Assembly: GCF_017302985.1 (NCBI RefSeq)
Contig: NZ_JAFIMU010000017.1
Location: 62,001-126,000, forward strand
DNA length: 64,000 bases
Source of the DNA: Corallococcus macrosporus
GTDB taxonomy: Bacteria > Myxococcota > Myxococcia > Myxococcales > Myxococcaceae
Direction: 5' to 3'
Of this stretch, positions 43,499-52,470 are shown piece after piece. Position 1 is the stretch's first letter, and every line of letters begins with the position of its first letter. The position numbers and the translations under genes are program-made. The notes under the pieces were generated by a model, which was not told the DNA's origin, searched no databases, and worked only from the letters and a program-made list of their open reading frames with translations.

Positions 43499-44218
43499 AT
43501 GCGCTACTTCACGGTGGAGAGCTTTGACTTCGATGAGCCGGGGCATTGGAGCGGCACGTACCGGGCGCACCATCGATGGCACCTGTCAGGCGTCGACTGC
43601 CCTCGGGAAGGCATCTGGTCAGGGAAGAGTGCGTTCCCTACCGTCGACCTGTCAGCAGTGAACGAGCCGGTCCTGGCCAACCCAAAGGGCCCTATGTCCC
43701 TGGAGGAATACAAACGGCTGGTGTCACTGGTGCGTCCCTTCGTCCCTCCGGAGCTGCCGGTCCGTGCAGGTGACTCGTTCGGGCCCATGGTTGGATTCGC
43801 TCAAGGCAGGTTCGGCCCGGTTACCTGCGATCCTCCTTGGGAATTGATTCTCCGTGAGGACGCGGTTGAACTGCTCAAGGCCGAAGGGCTGCAAGGGATC
43901 ATCGCGGTCCGGATGGAACTCCGGTCCCGCCGGAGCAACATGCCCGCGCTCTACGAACTGGAAGCGCGCCCCCTGGCGAGGCTGCACCCTGACTGCATCG
44001 GCGAATTCAAGACGCCTGCGTGCGACGTCTGCGGTAATCCGGAGGGCTTCCCGCTGCCACCGAAGCGCTGGCTGCTGCGCTCTTCCATCCCGGAGGGACT
44101 CGACTTCTTCGGCATCAAGGGCGCCAGCAAGCGCGTCGTCAGCGAGCGCTTCGTCGAAACCGTGCAGCGCCTGGGCCCCAGCGACGTGCACTACCAGGAG
44201 CTTCCCGCCGCCGACTAG
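43499..44218 (+). CDS. SitI6-like double-CXXCG immunity protein (first motif degenerate)
   Basis: A 239-residue cytoplasmic protein that matches the myxobacterial double-CXXCG family (TIGR02264, SitI6): an N-terminal W-H-L-S-G-V-D-C-P-x3-G-x-W block, F-P-T-V-D-L-S, a long middle region, then CDVCG at 175-179 before G-F-P-L-P. The first motif is CPREG (34-38), so its second Cys is missing and only one CXXCG is intact. It should neutralise the adjacent toxin. It begins 3 bases after the toxin stop, and its own stop abuts the convergent FHA gene with no gap. Confidence 0.78.
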   Translation: MRYFTVESFDFDEPGHWSGTYRAHHRWHLSGVDCPREGIWSGKSAFPTVDLSAVNEPVLANPKGPMSLEEYKRLVSLVRPFVPPELPVRAGDSFGPMVGFAQGRFGPVTCDPPWELILREDAVELLKAEGLQGIIAVRMELRSRRSNMPALYELEARPLARLHPDCIGEFKTPACDVCGNPEGFPLPPKRWLLRSSIPEGLDFFGIKGASKRVVSERFVETVQRLGPSDVHYQELPAAD

Positions 44219-44758
44219 TTACATCCCCCCGCCCGGGCTCGCGAGCCGCAGGTGGGAGTGCAGGGTCTCCGCTCGCAGGTACAGGAACTGCGCGTCGCCG
44301 AAGGCCAGCGCGTCTCCGTCCGTGAGCATCCGCACCTCGCCCTCGCCCAGCGCCGCGGCGTTCAGCCAGGTGCCGTTCATGGACTTCAGGTCCTGCACCG
44401 AGCACGTCCCCTGCGCCGCGTGCCAGCGCAGCACCGCGTGCTGCTTGGACACGGACGGGTCATGCACCATCAGCGCGCATCCCTCCATCCGCCCCACCCG
44501 CAGCTCCTGCCCGTCCCACTCCGGCCCCAGGAAGTGGACCTCCAGCGAGTCGAACGCCTGGAGCATCACCAACAGCCGGTCCACCAGCCGCGACCGGTGC
44601 GCCATCCCCACCGTGCGCGCCTCCGCCAGCCGCAGCGCCACCTGCTGGAACACCGGCTCCGGTGGCTGCTGGATGAGCACCACCGGTCCGGAGGCTTGCA
44701 GGAACGCCTGCACGGGCGCGTACGCGAACGGGCGGAGCTGTTGGACGGAAGGCATCAC
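44219..44758 (-). CDS. FHA domain protein
   Basis: A 179-residue protein whose C-terminal half is an FHA phosphothreonine-binding domain: RVGRMEGCALMVHDPSVSKQHAVLRW (with the G-R, S-x2-H residues), DLKSMNGTWLN (the N-G turn) and L-x-D-G-D-A-L-A-F-G. The N-terminal about 80 residues are helical without a known domain. FHA proteins read Ser/Thr kinase signals, and two such kinases are encoded within the window, though no direct link is shown. A second ATG at 44755 is equally possible. Confidence 0.88.
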   Translation of the reverse strand: MMPSVQQLRPFAYAPVQAFLQASGPVVLIQQPPEPVFQQVALRLAEARTVGMAHRSRLVDRLLVMLQAFDSLEVHFLGPEWDGQELRVGRMEGCALMVHDPSVSKQHAVLRWHAAQGTCSVQDLKSMNGTWLNAAALGEGEVRMLTDGDALAFGDAQFLYLRAETLHSHLRLASPGGGM

Positions 44759-44842
44759 GCCCCCCAGATTATCCTCGGCCCCGCCCCGGTGCGAGCCGCC
44801 GGCGCTCCCAGTGTCGGGTGCCCGGCGGTCCTTCCAACCACT

Positions 44843-46477
<1,635 letters not shown>

Positions 46478-46530
46478 CGACACCATCCCTTCGGGAGAGG
46501 GGGGAAGGGCCAAATGCTACCGGATGCACA

Positions 46531-46570
46531 GCGCCATGCCTGCCACTCCCGGTGGGGGCAGGCATGGCGC
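46531..46570. terminator. Long hairpin between pfkA and the acyl-CoA ligase gene
   Basis: Perfect inverted repeat with 14-base arms (46531-46544 and 46557-46570) and a 12-base loop, 12 bases past the pfkA stop on the minus strand. It is a strong RNA hairpin in the right place to terminate pfkA transcription, but no T-run follows. Confidence 0.5.
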
Positions 46571-46582
46571 AACACGTCAATG

Positions 46583-47620
46583 TCAGCCGAAGAAAACCTG
46601 GGCGACCTTGAAGAACTCCTCGGGGACGCGCTTGAGCTCGCGGGTGGCTTCCGCCAGGTGCTCGCTGACGATTTCGTTGCCGCGCAGGGCGGCCATCTTG
46701 CCGAACTCGCCGCGGGCGACCATGTCGCACGCATGCACGCCAAACCGGGTGGCGAGCACGCGGTCGTGCGCCGTGGGGGCGCCGCCGCGCTGGATGTGGC
46801 CCAGCACGGAGACGCGCGTCTCGAAGCCGGTGCGCCGCTCAATCTCCGCGGCGACGATGTTGCCCACGCCGCCCAGGCGCGGACGGCCCGCTTCGTCCAG
46901 CGCGCCCGTCGTGACGAGCTGCTCGTTCTGCTCCGCGGACAGCTTGATGCGCGTGCCCTCCGCCACCACGACGATGGAGAAGGTGCGCCCGCCCGCGTTG
47001 CGGCGCACCAGGTGCTGCGCGACGGCCTCCAGGTCCGCGGGAATCTCCGGGACGAGGATGACGTCCGCGCCGCCCGCGATGCCCGCGTAGGTGGCGATCC
47101 AGCCGACGTGCCGGCCCATCACCTCGCAGACGATGACGCGCTTGTGGGACTCGGCGGTGGAGTGCAGCCGGTCCACGGCCTCCGTCGCGATGTGGACCGC
47201 GGTGTCGAAGCCGAAGGTGAAGTCCGTGCCGTTGAGGTCGTTGTCGATGGTCTTCGGCACGCCGACGATGCGCAGGCCCTCCTGCGACATGCGCGTGGCG
47301 GCGGACAGGGTGCCCTCGCCGCCAATGGCGATGACCGCGTGGATGCCATTGCGCTCGATGGCGCGCTTCACGCGCTCCAGGCCGTTCTCCACCTTGAACG
47401 GGTTGACGCGCGAGGTCCCCAGGATGGTGCCACCCCGGTGGAGGATGCCGGAGGTGGTCTCCCGCGTGAGGCGGAAGTGGTTGTCGTCCAGCAGGCCCTT
47501 CCACCCATCCCGCAGGCCCATCATCTCGAAGCCGTGCTCGCTGGCACGGCGGACGATGGCTCGGATGACCGCATTGAGGCCGGGGCAATCACCCCCGCCG
47601 GTGAGCACGGCGACTTTCAT
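46583..47620 (-). CDS. pfkA: 6-phosphofructokinase
   Basis: A 345-residue glycolytic kinase phosphorylating fructose 6-phosphate. The N terminus MKVAVLTGGGDCPGLNAVIR carries the G-G-G-D loop, IAIGGEGTLSAA the phosphate-donor loop and PKTIDNDL the catalytic Asp. At the two donor-specificity positions it has Gly (G-E-G-T) and Lys (P-K-T-I-D), the combination known from ATP-dependent actinobacterial PFKs and unlike the Asp/Lys of PPi enzymes. V-E-V-I-type sugar contacts such as VMGRHVGW and E-I-P are present. I see no allosteric fusion. It diverges from nagB, another sugar-phosphate gene. Confidence 0.94.
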   Translation of the reverse strand: MKVAVLTGGGDCPGLNAVIRAIVRRASEHGFEMMGLRDGWKGLLDDNHFRLTRETTSGILHRGGTILGTSRVNPFKVENGLERVKRAIERNGIHAVIAIGGEGTLSAATRMSQEGLRIVGVPKTIDNDLNGTDFTFGFDTAVHIATEAVDRLHSTAESHKRVIVCEVMGRHVGWIATYAGIAGGADVILVPEIPADLEAVAQHLVRRNAGGRTFSIVVVAEGTRIKLSAEQNEQLVTTGALDEAGRPRLGGVGNIVAAEIERRTGFETRVSVLGHIQRGGAPTAHDRVLATRFGVHACDMVARGEFGKMAALRGNEIVSEHLAEATRELKRVPEEFFKVAQVFFG

Positions 47621-47850
47621 GTGACAGGTTCTAGCGCGACCCGGCCTCCACGCGTGAGGACGGATTGCACGGAGCGCCCGTGGGAAACCCTTCCCGGTCC
47701 CCAGGCGTGCGGGGGGCCTGGCCTGTTAATCGCCGCCCGGGTTCGCGTGTAATTCCCGGAAGCGTGAGCCCTTGCCGCGCGGCGCCACGCACGATGCGGC
47801 TGAGGGGGCCAGCGACCGGGGCCCGGAGGCCGGCGTATGCTGGCGGGTCC
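47621..47850. other. Divergent intergenic region between pfkA and nagB
   Basis: This 230-base region separates the divergent starts of pfkA and nagB and must hold both promoters. I see a small hairpin (CCAGGC/GCCTGG) near 47701-47725 and TAAT/GTAATTCC stretches around 47735-47760 but no motif that I can name. Confidence 0.3.
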
Positions 47851-48612
47851 ATGGACCTACGGGTGTTCGAGTCGGAGCAGGAGGCCGCCAGCACCTGCGC
47901 GGCGCGCATCGCCGAGGCGGTGCGGCACACGCCGGAGCTGGTGCTGGGGCTCGTCACGGGGCGCTCGCCGCTCAACGTGTACCGGAGCCTGACGGAGCTG
48001 GCGGCCCGGGGGGCGCTGGACCTGTCGCGGGCCACGACGTTCAACGTGGACGAGTTCCTGGGGCTGCCGCCGGAGGACGCGGGCAGCTTCCGCGCGTACA
48101 TGGACCGGCACCTGTTCCGGCATGTGAATCTGTCAACGGAGCGGATCCACTTCCTCGACGGGTGCGCGCCGGACGCGGAGGCGGAATGCGCGCGCTATGA
48201 CGCGGCGCTCGCGGCGGCCGGGGGGCTGGACCTGCTGCTGCTGGGCGTGGGGCCCAACGGGCACATCGCCTTCAACGAACCCGGCGAGGTGCTGACGGCG
48301 AGGAGCCACCGCGCGCGCCTGTCGCGGGAGACGCGCCTGTCGCACGTGATGGCCTTCGGGGATGACCCTTCGAAGGTGCCCATGGCGGCGCTGACGCTGG
48401 GCATGGCGGCCGTGCTCCAGGCGCGCAAGGTGGTGGTGCTGGCCTTCGGCGTGAACAAGGCCGCGGCGGTGACGGAGATGGTGCACGGGCCGCTCACGCC
48501 CCGGTGCCCCGCGTCGTTCCTCCAGCTCCACCGCGACGCGGAGCTGTGGCTGGACACCGGTGCGGCCAGCGGCCTGCACGGGCGCAGGCTGGTGGACGCC
48601 CGGCCCAGGTGA
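47851..48612 (+). CDS. nagB: Glucosamine-6-phosphate deaminase
   Basis: A 253-residue isomerase-deaminase turning glucosamine 6-phosphate into fructose 6-phosphate and ammonia. The family motifs are LVTGRSPLNVYRSL (phosphate loop), FNVDEFLGLPPEDAGSFRAYM (first catalytic Asp) and LGVGPNGHIAFNEPG (Asp/Asn, His and Glu of the ring-opening triad). ATG 47851 is chosen because it begins the MDLRVFESEQEAA beta strand; the open frame upstream has no conserved sequence. It would feed amino-sugar carbon into glycolysis at the substrate of the divergent pfkA. Confidence 0.92.
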   Translation: MDLRVFESEQEAASTCAARIAEAVRHTPELVLGLVTGRSPLNVYRSLTELAARGALDLSRATTFNVDEFLGLPPEDAGSFRAYMDRHLFRHVNLSTERIHFLDGCAPDAEAECARYDAALAAAGGLDLLLLGVGPNGHIAFNEPGEVLTARSHRARLSRETRLSHVMAFGDDPSKVPMAALTLGMAAVLQARKVVVLAFGVNKAAAVTEMVHGPLTPRCPASFLQLHRDAELWLDTGAASGLHGRRLVDARPR

Positions 48613-48653
48613 CCTTGTTGGCGGACTGTCCGTCTTCGGTGCGGGCACCGGAT

Positions 48654-49481
48654 TCAGCGCGCCGCGGACGCGACCCGCGCGGGAGGCTTGCTGGCCTTGG
48701 CCGGGCGGGACGCGGGCTTCGCGGGGGGAAGCGCCTTCGGTGCGGCGGGCTGCTTCGCGGACGCATCGGGCGGACGGGCCTTCCTCGCGGCCTGCGCGGC
48801 GGAGGCTTTCGCGGCGGGCGCCTTCACGGTGACGGCCTTCGCGGGAGCCTCGGAGGCGGCCGGACGCTTCACCACCACGGGCGCCTTGGGCCGGGTGTGC
48901 TCATAGGCCGCGAGCACCTTGGCCACGTAGAACTCCGTCTCCCCGTTGCGCGGCACGTGCCCGTTCACCGACCCCGGGCCCGCGTTGTACGCGGCCACCG
49001 CGAGCCGCACGTCGCGGAACCTTCGCAGCTGCTCGGCCAGGTAGCGCCCGCTCGCGTCGACGGAGGGTGCCGGGTCGAAGGGGTCCTCCACCCGCATCAG
49101 CGCCGCCGTGTCCGGCATGAGCTGCCCGGGCCCCATGGCCCCCGCGGGCGAGATGCGGTGCACCCGCGTCTCCGACTCCACCTGGATGAGCGCCCTCAGG
49201 AGCCCCGGCGGAATCCCGTGGCGGCGCTCCGCGTCCGCGATGAGCGGCTCCAGCGGTGGATGGTCCTCCAGCACGCACGCGGGCCGGTGCGCCACGTAGG
49301 CCCCCAGGGCGCGCGCCTTCGTCTGGAGGAAGGAGAAGGACAGCGGCGACACCTGCGTCCCGCCCAGCCAGGCGACGCCCACGTTGAGCAGCACCACGGG
49401 CACCAGCGCGCACGGCACCAGCCACGCCCATCCCGGAATCTCGATGCCGCCCACGGCCCGCTTGCGTCCCACCCTCCCCAC
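48654..49481 (-). CDS. Membrane-anchored lytic transglycosylase with H1-like tail
   Basis: A 275-residue SLT-family enzyme cleaving peptidoglycan glycan strands. An N-terminal membrane helix (WAWLVPCALVPVVLLNVGVAWL) anchors it. The SLT domain has LLRALIQVES (catalytic Glu), SPAGAMGPGQLMP and LAVAAYNAGPGSV. The last 85 residues are a repeat-like Ala/Lys/Pro tail (such as KAVTVKAPAAKASAAQ and PAKPASRPAKASKPP) that resembles histone H1-type or cell-wall-spanning basic tails. The tail could bind anionic polymers. Convergent with nagB (41-base gap). Confidence 0.9.
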   Translation of the reverse strand: MGRVGRKRAVGGIEIPGWAWLVPCALVPVVLLNVGVAWLGGTQVSPLSFSFLQTKARALGAYVAHRPACVLEDHPPLEPLIADAERRHGIPPGLLRALIQVESETRVHRISPAGAMGPGQLMPDTAALMRVEDPFDPAPSVDASGRYLAEQLRRFRDVRLAVAAYNAGPGSVNGHVPRNGETEFYVAKVLAAYEHTRPKAPVVVKRPAASEAPAKAVTVKAPAAKASAAQAARKARPPDASAKQPAAPKALPPAKPASRPAKASKPPARVASAAR

Positions 49482-49537
49482 TTAAGGGCGCGGCGCGTCC
49501 CCGTCCAACTTCCGGCCCGCGCCAGTGGACACACCCA

Positions 49538-49556
49538 CCCCGGCACGAGGCCGGGG
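49538..49556 (-). terminator. GC-rich hairpin after the lipoprotein gene
   Basis: 7-base perfect arms (49538-49544 and 49550-49556) with a 5-base loop, 18 bases past the stop of the lipoprotein gene on the minus strand. It is short and lacks a T-run, so it is only a candidate terminator. Confidence 0.35.
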
Positions 49557-49573
49557 CGGGGGGCTTCGGACAA

Positions 49574-50125
49574 TTAGAACAGCAGGCCGAAGTAGCTGGC
49601 GCTCGCCTTGGCGCCGACGCAGACCTCGACGTCCGCGGTCCACGACTGCGTGGGGGGCGACCCCGTGGCCTGGAAGCGGAACTCCAGCTGCTCCTGCCTG
49701 GCCAGGTCCAGCACGTCCACCGGGCCGCTGCTGGTGAGCTGGAGCTTGTTGGTGGAGCCGCCGGTGCCCGCGCGCTGGAACTCGCCCAGCAGCACGTACT
49801 CCGTGGAGCCCGGCTTGCGCACGGAGAGGCTCGCGCGCTGGATGCCGCTGATGTCCGTGCTGGCGGTGGCGTCGAAGAGCTTCAGCCGCAGCTCCGTCTC
49901 CACCTCGGCGTCCTCGGGGAGCGCGCTGGCGAAGTCGCCCAGCGGAATCTCGAAGGTCTGCTCCACGGTGCCGCTGATGGGCGGCGCGGCGGGGAAGGAC
50001 AGGTCGTTCTCCGTCTTGCAGATGCGCTCGGCCTCCACCTCGAGGGAGAAGAGCGAATCACAGCCCGTGCCCAGCAGGGTGACGGCGCCGGCGAGCAGGA
50101 GGGTGCGGAAGGAATTCGTTCGCAT
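49574..50125 (-). CDS. Hypothetical lipoprotein
   Basis: A 183-residue predicted lipoprotein (signal MRTNSFRTLLLAGAVTLLGTGC, lipobox G-T-G-C). The mature part is beta-rich with alternating polar/hydrophobic stretches (EQTFEIPLGDFA, DAEVETELRLKLFDA, QLEFRFQATGSPP) and only two other Cys. It is the second gene of a unit with the outer-membrane protein gene (17-base gap). The combination suggests that both sit at the outer membrane. Family not recognised. Confidence 0.75.
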   Translation of the reverse strand: MRTNSFRTLLLAGAVTLLGTGCDSLFSLEVEAERICKTENDLSFPAAPPISGTVEQTFEIPLGDFASALPEDAEVETELRLKLFDATASTDISGIQRASLSVRKPGSTEYVLLGEFQRAGTGGSTNKLQLTSSGPVDVLDLARQEQLEFRFQATGSPPTQSWTADVEVCVGAKASASYFGLLF

Positions 50126-50142
50126 GGTGTCGGTCTCCTGGC

Positions 50143-50766
50143 TCAGAAGAAGTAGACGATGAAGCCCAGCTTCACCGACGGGATGGTGGCGCGCACGTGC
50201 AGCGGTCCGGAGGTGACGCTGTCGTCCTCCGCCGCGTCCTGGATGAGCGGCGTGGGGTCCGGCACGGTGAGCGCCACGTAGCTCAAGCCCACGTTGAGGA
50301 AGAAGTTGAAGCGGCTCTTCGTGCCCACCTCCAGGCCCACGCTGCCCGTCACGTAGTTGTACGTGACGTCGCGGATGGCCTCCGACGTGGCGCTCGGCTC
50401 ACGGCCCAGCCAGTCCAGCACCTCGCTGTACTCCGAGCCGAAGTAGTGCCCCGCCTCCACGTTGAGCGACGGCGCGACGAAGGTGTCCATCGGAAGGATG
50501 CTCAACCCGCCGCGCACACCGATGCTGAGCGTGTTGGTGGTGGGGCCCGCGTGCAGCCGCAGCCAGTTCGTCGGGCGCACCACCGCGGACAGGCCGATGC
50601 CGTGCGGGGCGCCCGCGTCCAGCAGCAGGCCCACCCGGCGGGGCGCGTCGTCGTCCTGTGCCAGCGCGGGCGTGGCGGTGCCTAACACCGCCAGGCACCC
50701 CAGGGCGATGCCCGAGGAGAGAAGGGAAGGGTGTCGTCGTCTCAAGGAAGGGGAGTCCATCGTCAT
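50143..50766 (-). CDS. Putative outer-membrane beta-barrel protein
   Basis: A 207-residue exported protein with a signal peptide ending ATPALAQ. Alternating short strands (VGLLLDAGAPHGIGLSAVVRPT, LRLHAGPTTNTLSIGVRGGL, SRFNFFLNVGLSYVALTV) end in a terminal aromatic strand SVKLGFIVYFF, which fits the beta-signal of a small outer-membrane barrel. ATG 50766 and 50760 are both possible starts. It is divergent from the Pvc16-like gene and precedes the lipoprotein gene of the same unit. Function unknown. Confidence 0.7.
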   Translation of the reverse strand: MTMDSPSLRRRHPSLLSSGIALGCLAVLGTATPALAQDDDAPRRVGLLLDAGAPHGIGLSAVVRPTNWLRLHAGPTTNTLSIGVRGGLSILPMDTFVAPSLNVEAGHYFGSEYSEVLDWLGREPSATSEAIRDVTYNYVTGSVGLEVGTKSRFNFFLNVGLSYVALTVPDPTPLIQDAAEDDSVTSGPLHVRATIPSVKLGFIVYFF

Positions 50767-51070
50767 GACGAAAGTTCCACGGTGAATGCCGGCCCAGCGG
50801 CCATTCTTCGCGGAACGCGCGAGGGAAATGAAGCGCGACGCGCGAATCCCGTACGGGCTTTCCGGGATGCCACGACACGCGGTGGGTGGACTGCCCGGTT
50901 CCCGACACGCCGAGTCGTACGGTCAGACCGGGAAATGCGTGCAATGCCTGTCAAATCACCGACGTCCTGTTCAATCCCCTGGGTGATGTGCAGCCATTTC
51001 GCCCGGTGCGAGCGTATGATGAAAGAAAACGGTGGCGTGACGTTCAAGGCCGGGAACCGGGGGGCCAAGG
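50767..51070. other. Divergent intergenic region, no gene found
   Basis: This 304-base gap separates the divergent outer-membrane protein and Pvc16-like genes. The base composition is less GC-rich towards its right side. A TATGAT hexamer at 51015-51020 could be a -10 element for the plus-strand gene, but no matching -35 is visible. I see no RNA gene or coding potential. Confidence 0.35.
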
Positions 51071-51745
51071 ATGATCGACGAAGTCGATCTGCGCATGAAG
51101 GCGTGGGTGGGACGCATTGCCACGGAAGCGCCTGTCTATCTGGGCGTGCCCGACCGTGAGTCCCTGGACAGGGGTGTCTGTCTTTACCTCCTGGAGCTGG
51201 GGCCCGCGCCCCTGACACGGGCGGGGAAGCGGAACGGCCTGCAATTCACCGTCTGTTATCTCGTGACGGTGGGCGCGGAGACGCCCGAGCGCGCGCACCG
51301 GCTGCTGGGCGACCTCGTGTTCGCCGCGATGAGCGACAAGGAGCTGGAGGTGGACCTGAGCCCGGTGCCGGCGGCGCTGTGGGCGGGCCTGCGCTCGGTG
51401 CCGCGTCCCGCGTTCCGCCTGCGGGTGCAGGTGCGCAAGGAGCAACCCCGGACCGAAGCGCGATGTCTGTCTTTGGTGGACGCGGTGTCCGCGCCGGCCC
51501 CCCTGCTGGGTCGGGTGGTGGGGCCCGGTGACGTGCCCATCCGTGGTGCGTGGGTGGCGCTGCCGGAGTTGCAGTTGAGCACGCGCACGGACGCGCAGGG
51601 CCAGTTCCACTTCCCCCGCCTGCCGCCGGTGGAGTCGCTGGGCCGGCTGGAGGTGCGCGCGGAAGGGGAGATGCTGGCGGTGGAGTCCGAGGGGCTCGCC
51701 ACGGGAACGGCGCCGTTGATCATCCGGATGCCGGTGAAGGAGTGA
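51071..51745 (+). CDS. Pvc16/DUF4255-like N-terminal domain with carboxypeptidase-regulatory-like domain
   Basis: A 224-residue protein. Residues 1-130 resemble the Pvc16 N-terminal (DUF4255) domain of contractile injection systems: MIDEVDLRM, GVCLYLLELG, LQFTVCYLVTVGAETPERAHRLLGDLVFAAM and FRLRVQVRKEQP follow its order. Residues 145-224 form a carboxypeptidase-regulatory-like beta sandwich (LLGRVVGPGDVPIRGAWV, LSTRTDAQGQFHFPRLPP). In such systems Pvc16 caps the tube. No sheath, tube or baseplate genes are in the window, so it may be an orphan. Confidence in the family is moderate, by pattern only. Confidence 0.6.
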   Translation: MIDEVDLRMKAWVGRIATEAPVYLGVPDRESLDRGVCLYLLELGPAPLTRAGKRNGLQFTVCYLVTVGAETPERAHRLLGDLVFAAMSDKELEVDLSPVPAALWAGLRSVPRPAFRLRVQVRKEQPRTEARCLSLVDAVSAPAPLLGRVVGPGDVPIRGAWVALPELQLSTRTDAQGQFHFPRLPPVESLGRLEVRAEGEMLAVESEGLATGTAPLIIRMPVKE

Positions 51746-51747
51746 CG

Positions 51748-52452
51748 ATGCGCGCGGGTCCGCCAGCCGAGGCCGTGGGGACGCTGCCCCGCGCGCGGCG
51801 GCACCTGGCGTGGGTGCTGGTGCTGGCGCGGTGGCTGAAGGCCTGGGCGGAGCGCGTGCTGGCGGAGCACTCCGCCGCGCTGGCGAAGGCGGCGGCGGGG
51901 CTGGGCAGCGCGCGGGTGCGTTCGCTGCCCCTGCGCGAGCCGCCGGTGACGCCGCCGCCGTCCGTGCCGCTGTGGCCTTCCTGGCGGGAGTCCCCCCTGC
52001 CTCCGGTGCCCAGGGTGACGCACTCGGCGGCGCACACGCCGCGCCTGAACACGCTGCAGTGCATTCCGAGGGACGAGTGGCGCGTTCCGGTGGAAGCGCG
52101 CGAGGACGCGCCCCTGAACGCGACGCCCCGGGTGCCCTTCGGGTTCGACCCGGATGACCTGCTGCCCGCGGAGCCCGTGGCGGTGGTGGCCCCGATGCCT
52201 TCACCTGCGCTGCTGCTCCAGGCCGCCGCGCGCGAGCCTCCGCCCGCGGCGCAGCCGTCGCAGGCGGTGACGTCGTTTCCCAGGGACCCGGCGCGGGAGC
52301 TGCTCACGCTGCTGAAGGAGTCGCTGGGAACGCGGGCCCCGCCCTCCGTGCCCTGGTCGGAGCCGGTGCCGCCCTCGCCCGCCGAGCCCGCCGACGCGGA
52401 GGAGATGCTGCGTCAGTGTGAGCGATTGGAGCTGGAGCCGTCCGCCGAGTAG
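51748..52452 (+). CDS. Hypothetical Pro-rich protein next to the Pvc16-like gene
   Basis: A 234-residue protein without recognised domain. A helical N terminus (RRHLAWVLVLARWLKAWAERVLAEHSAALAKAAA) leads into a Pro/Ala-rich disordered-looking region with a short motif PFGFDPDDLLP, and a C-terminal acidic helix (EEMLRQCERLELEP). ATG 51748 lies 3 bases past the previous stop with GGAG 6 bases upstream, so it is co-translated with the Pvc16-like gene and may work with it. No signal peptide. Confidence 0.6.
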   Translation: MRAGPPAEAVGTLPRARRHLAWVLVLARWLKAWAERVLAEHSAALAKAAAGLGSARVRSLPLREPPVTPPPSVPLWPSWRESPLPPVPRVTHSAAHTPRLNTLQCIPRDEWRVPVEAREDAPLNATPRVPFGFDPDDLLPAEPVAVVAPMPSPALLLQAAAREPPPAAQPSQAVTSFPRDPARELLTLLKESLGTRAPPSVPWSEPVPPSPAEPADAEEMLRQCERLELEPSAE

Positions 52453-52470
52453 TCCCGGCCCGCCGAGGCT

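Noticed and set aside
50997-51020. Sigma-70 promoter for the Pvc16-like gene
   Set aside because: TATGAT at 51015 is a fair -10 but no -35 hexamer lies 16-18 bases upstream, so it is only mentioned in the gap description.
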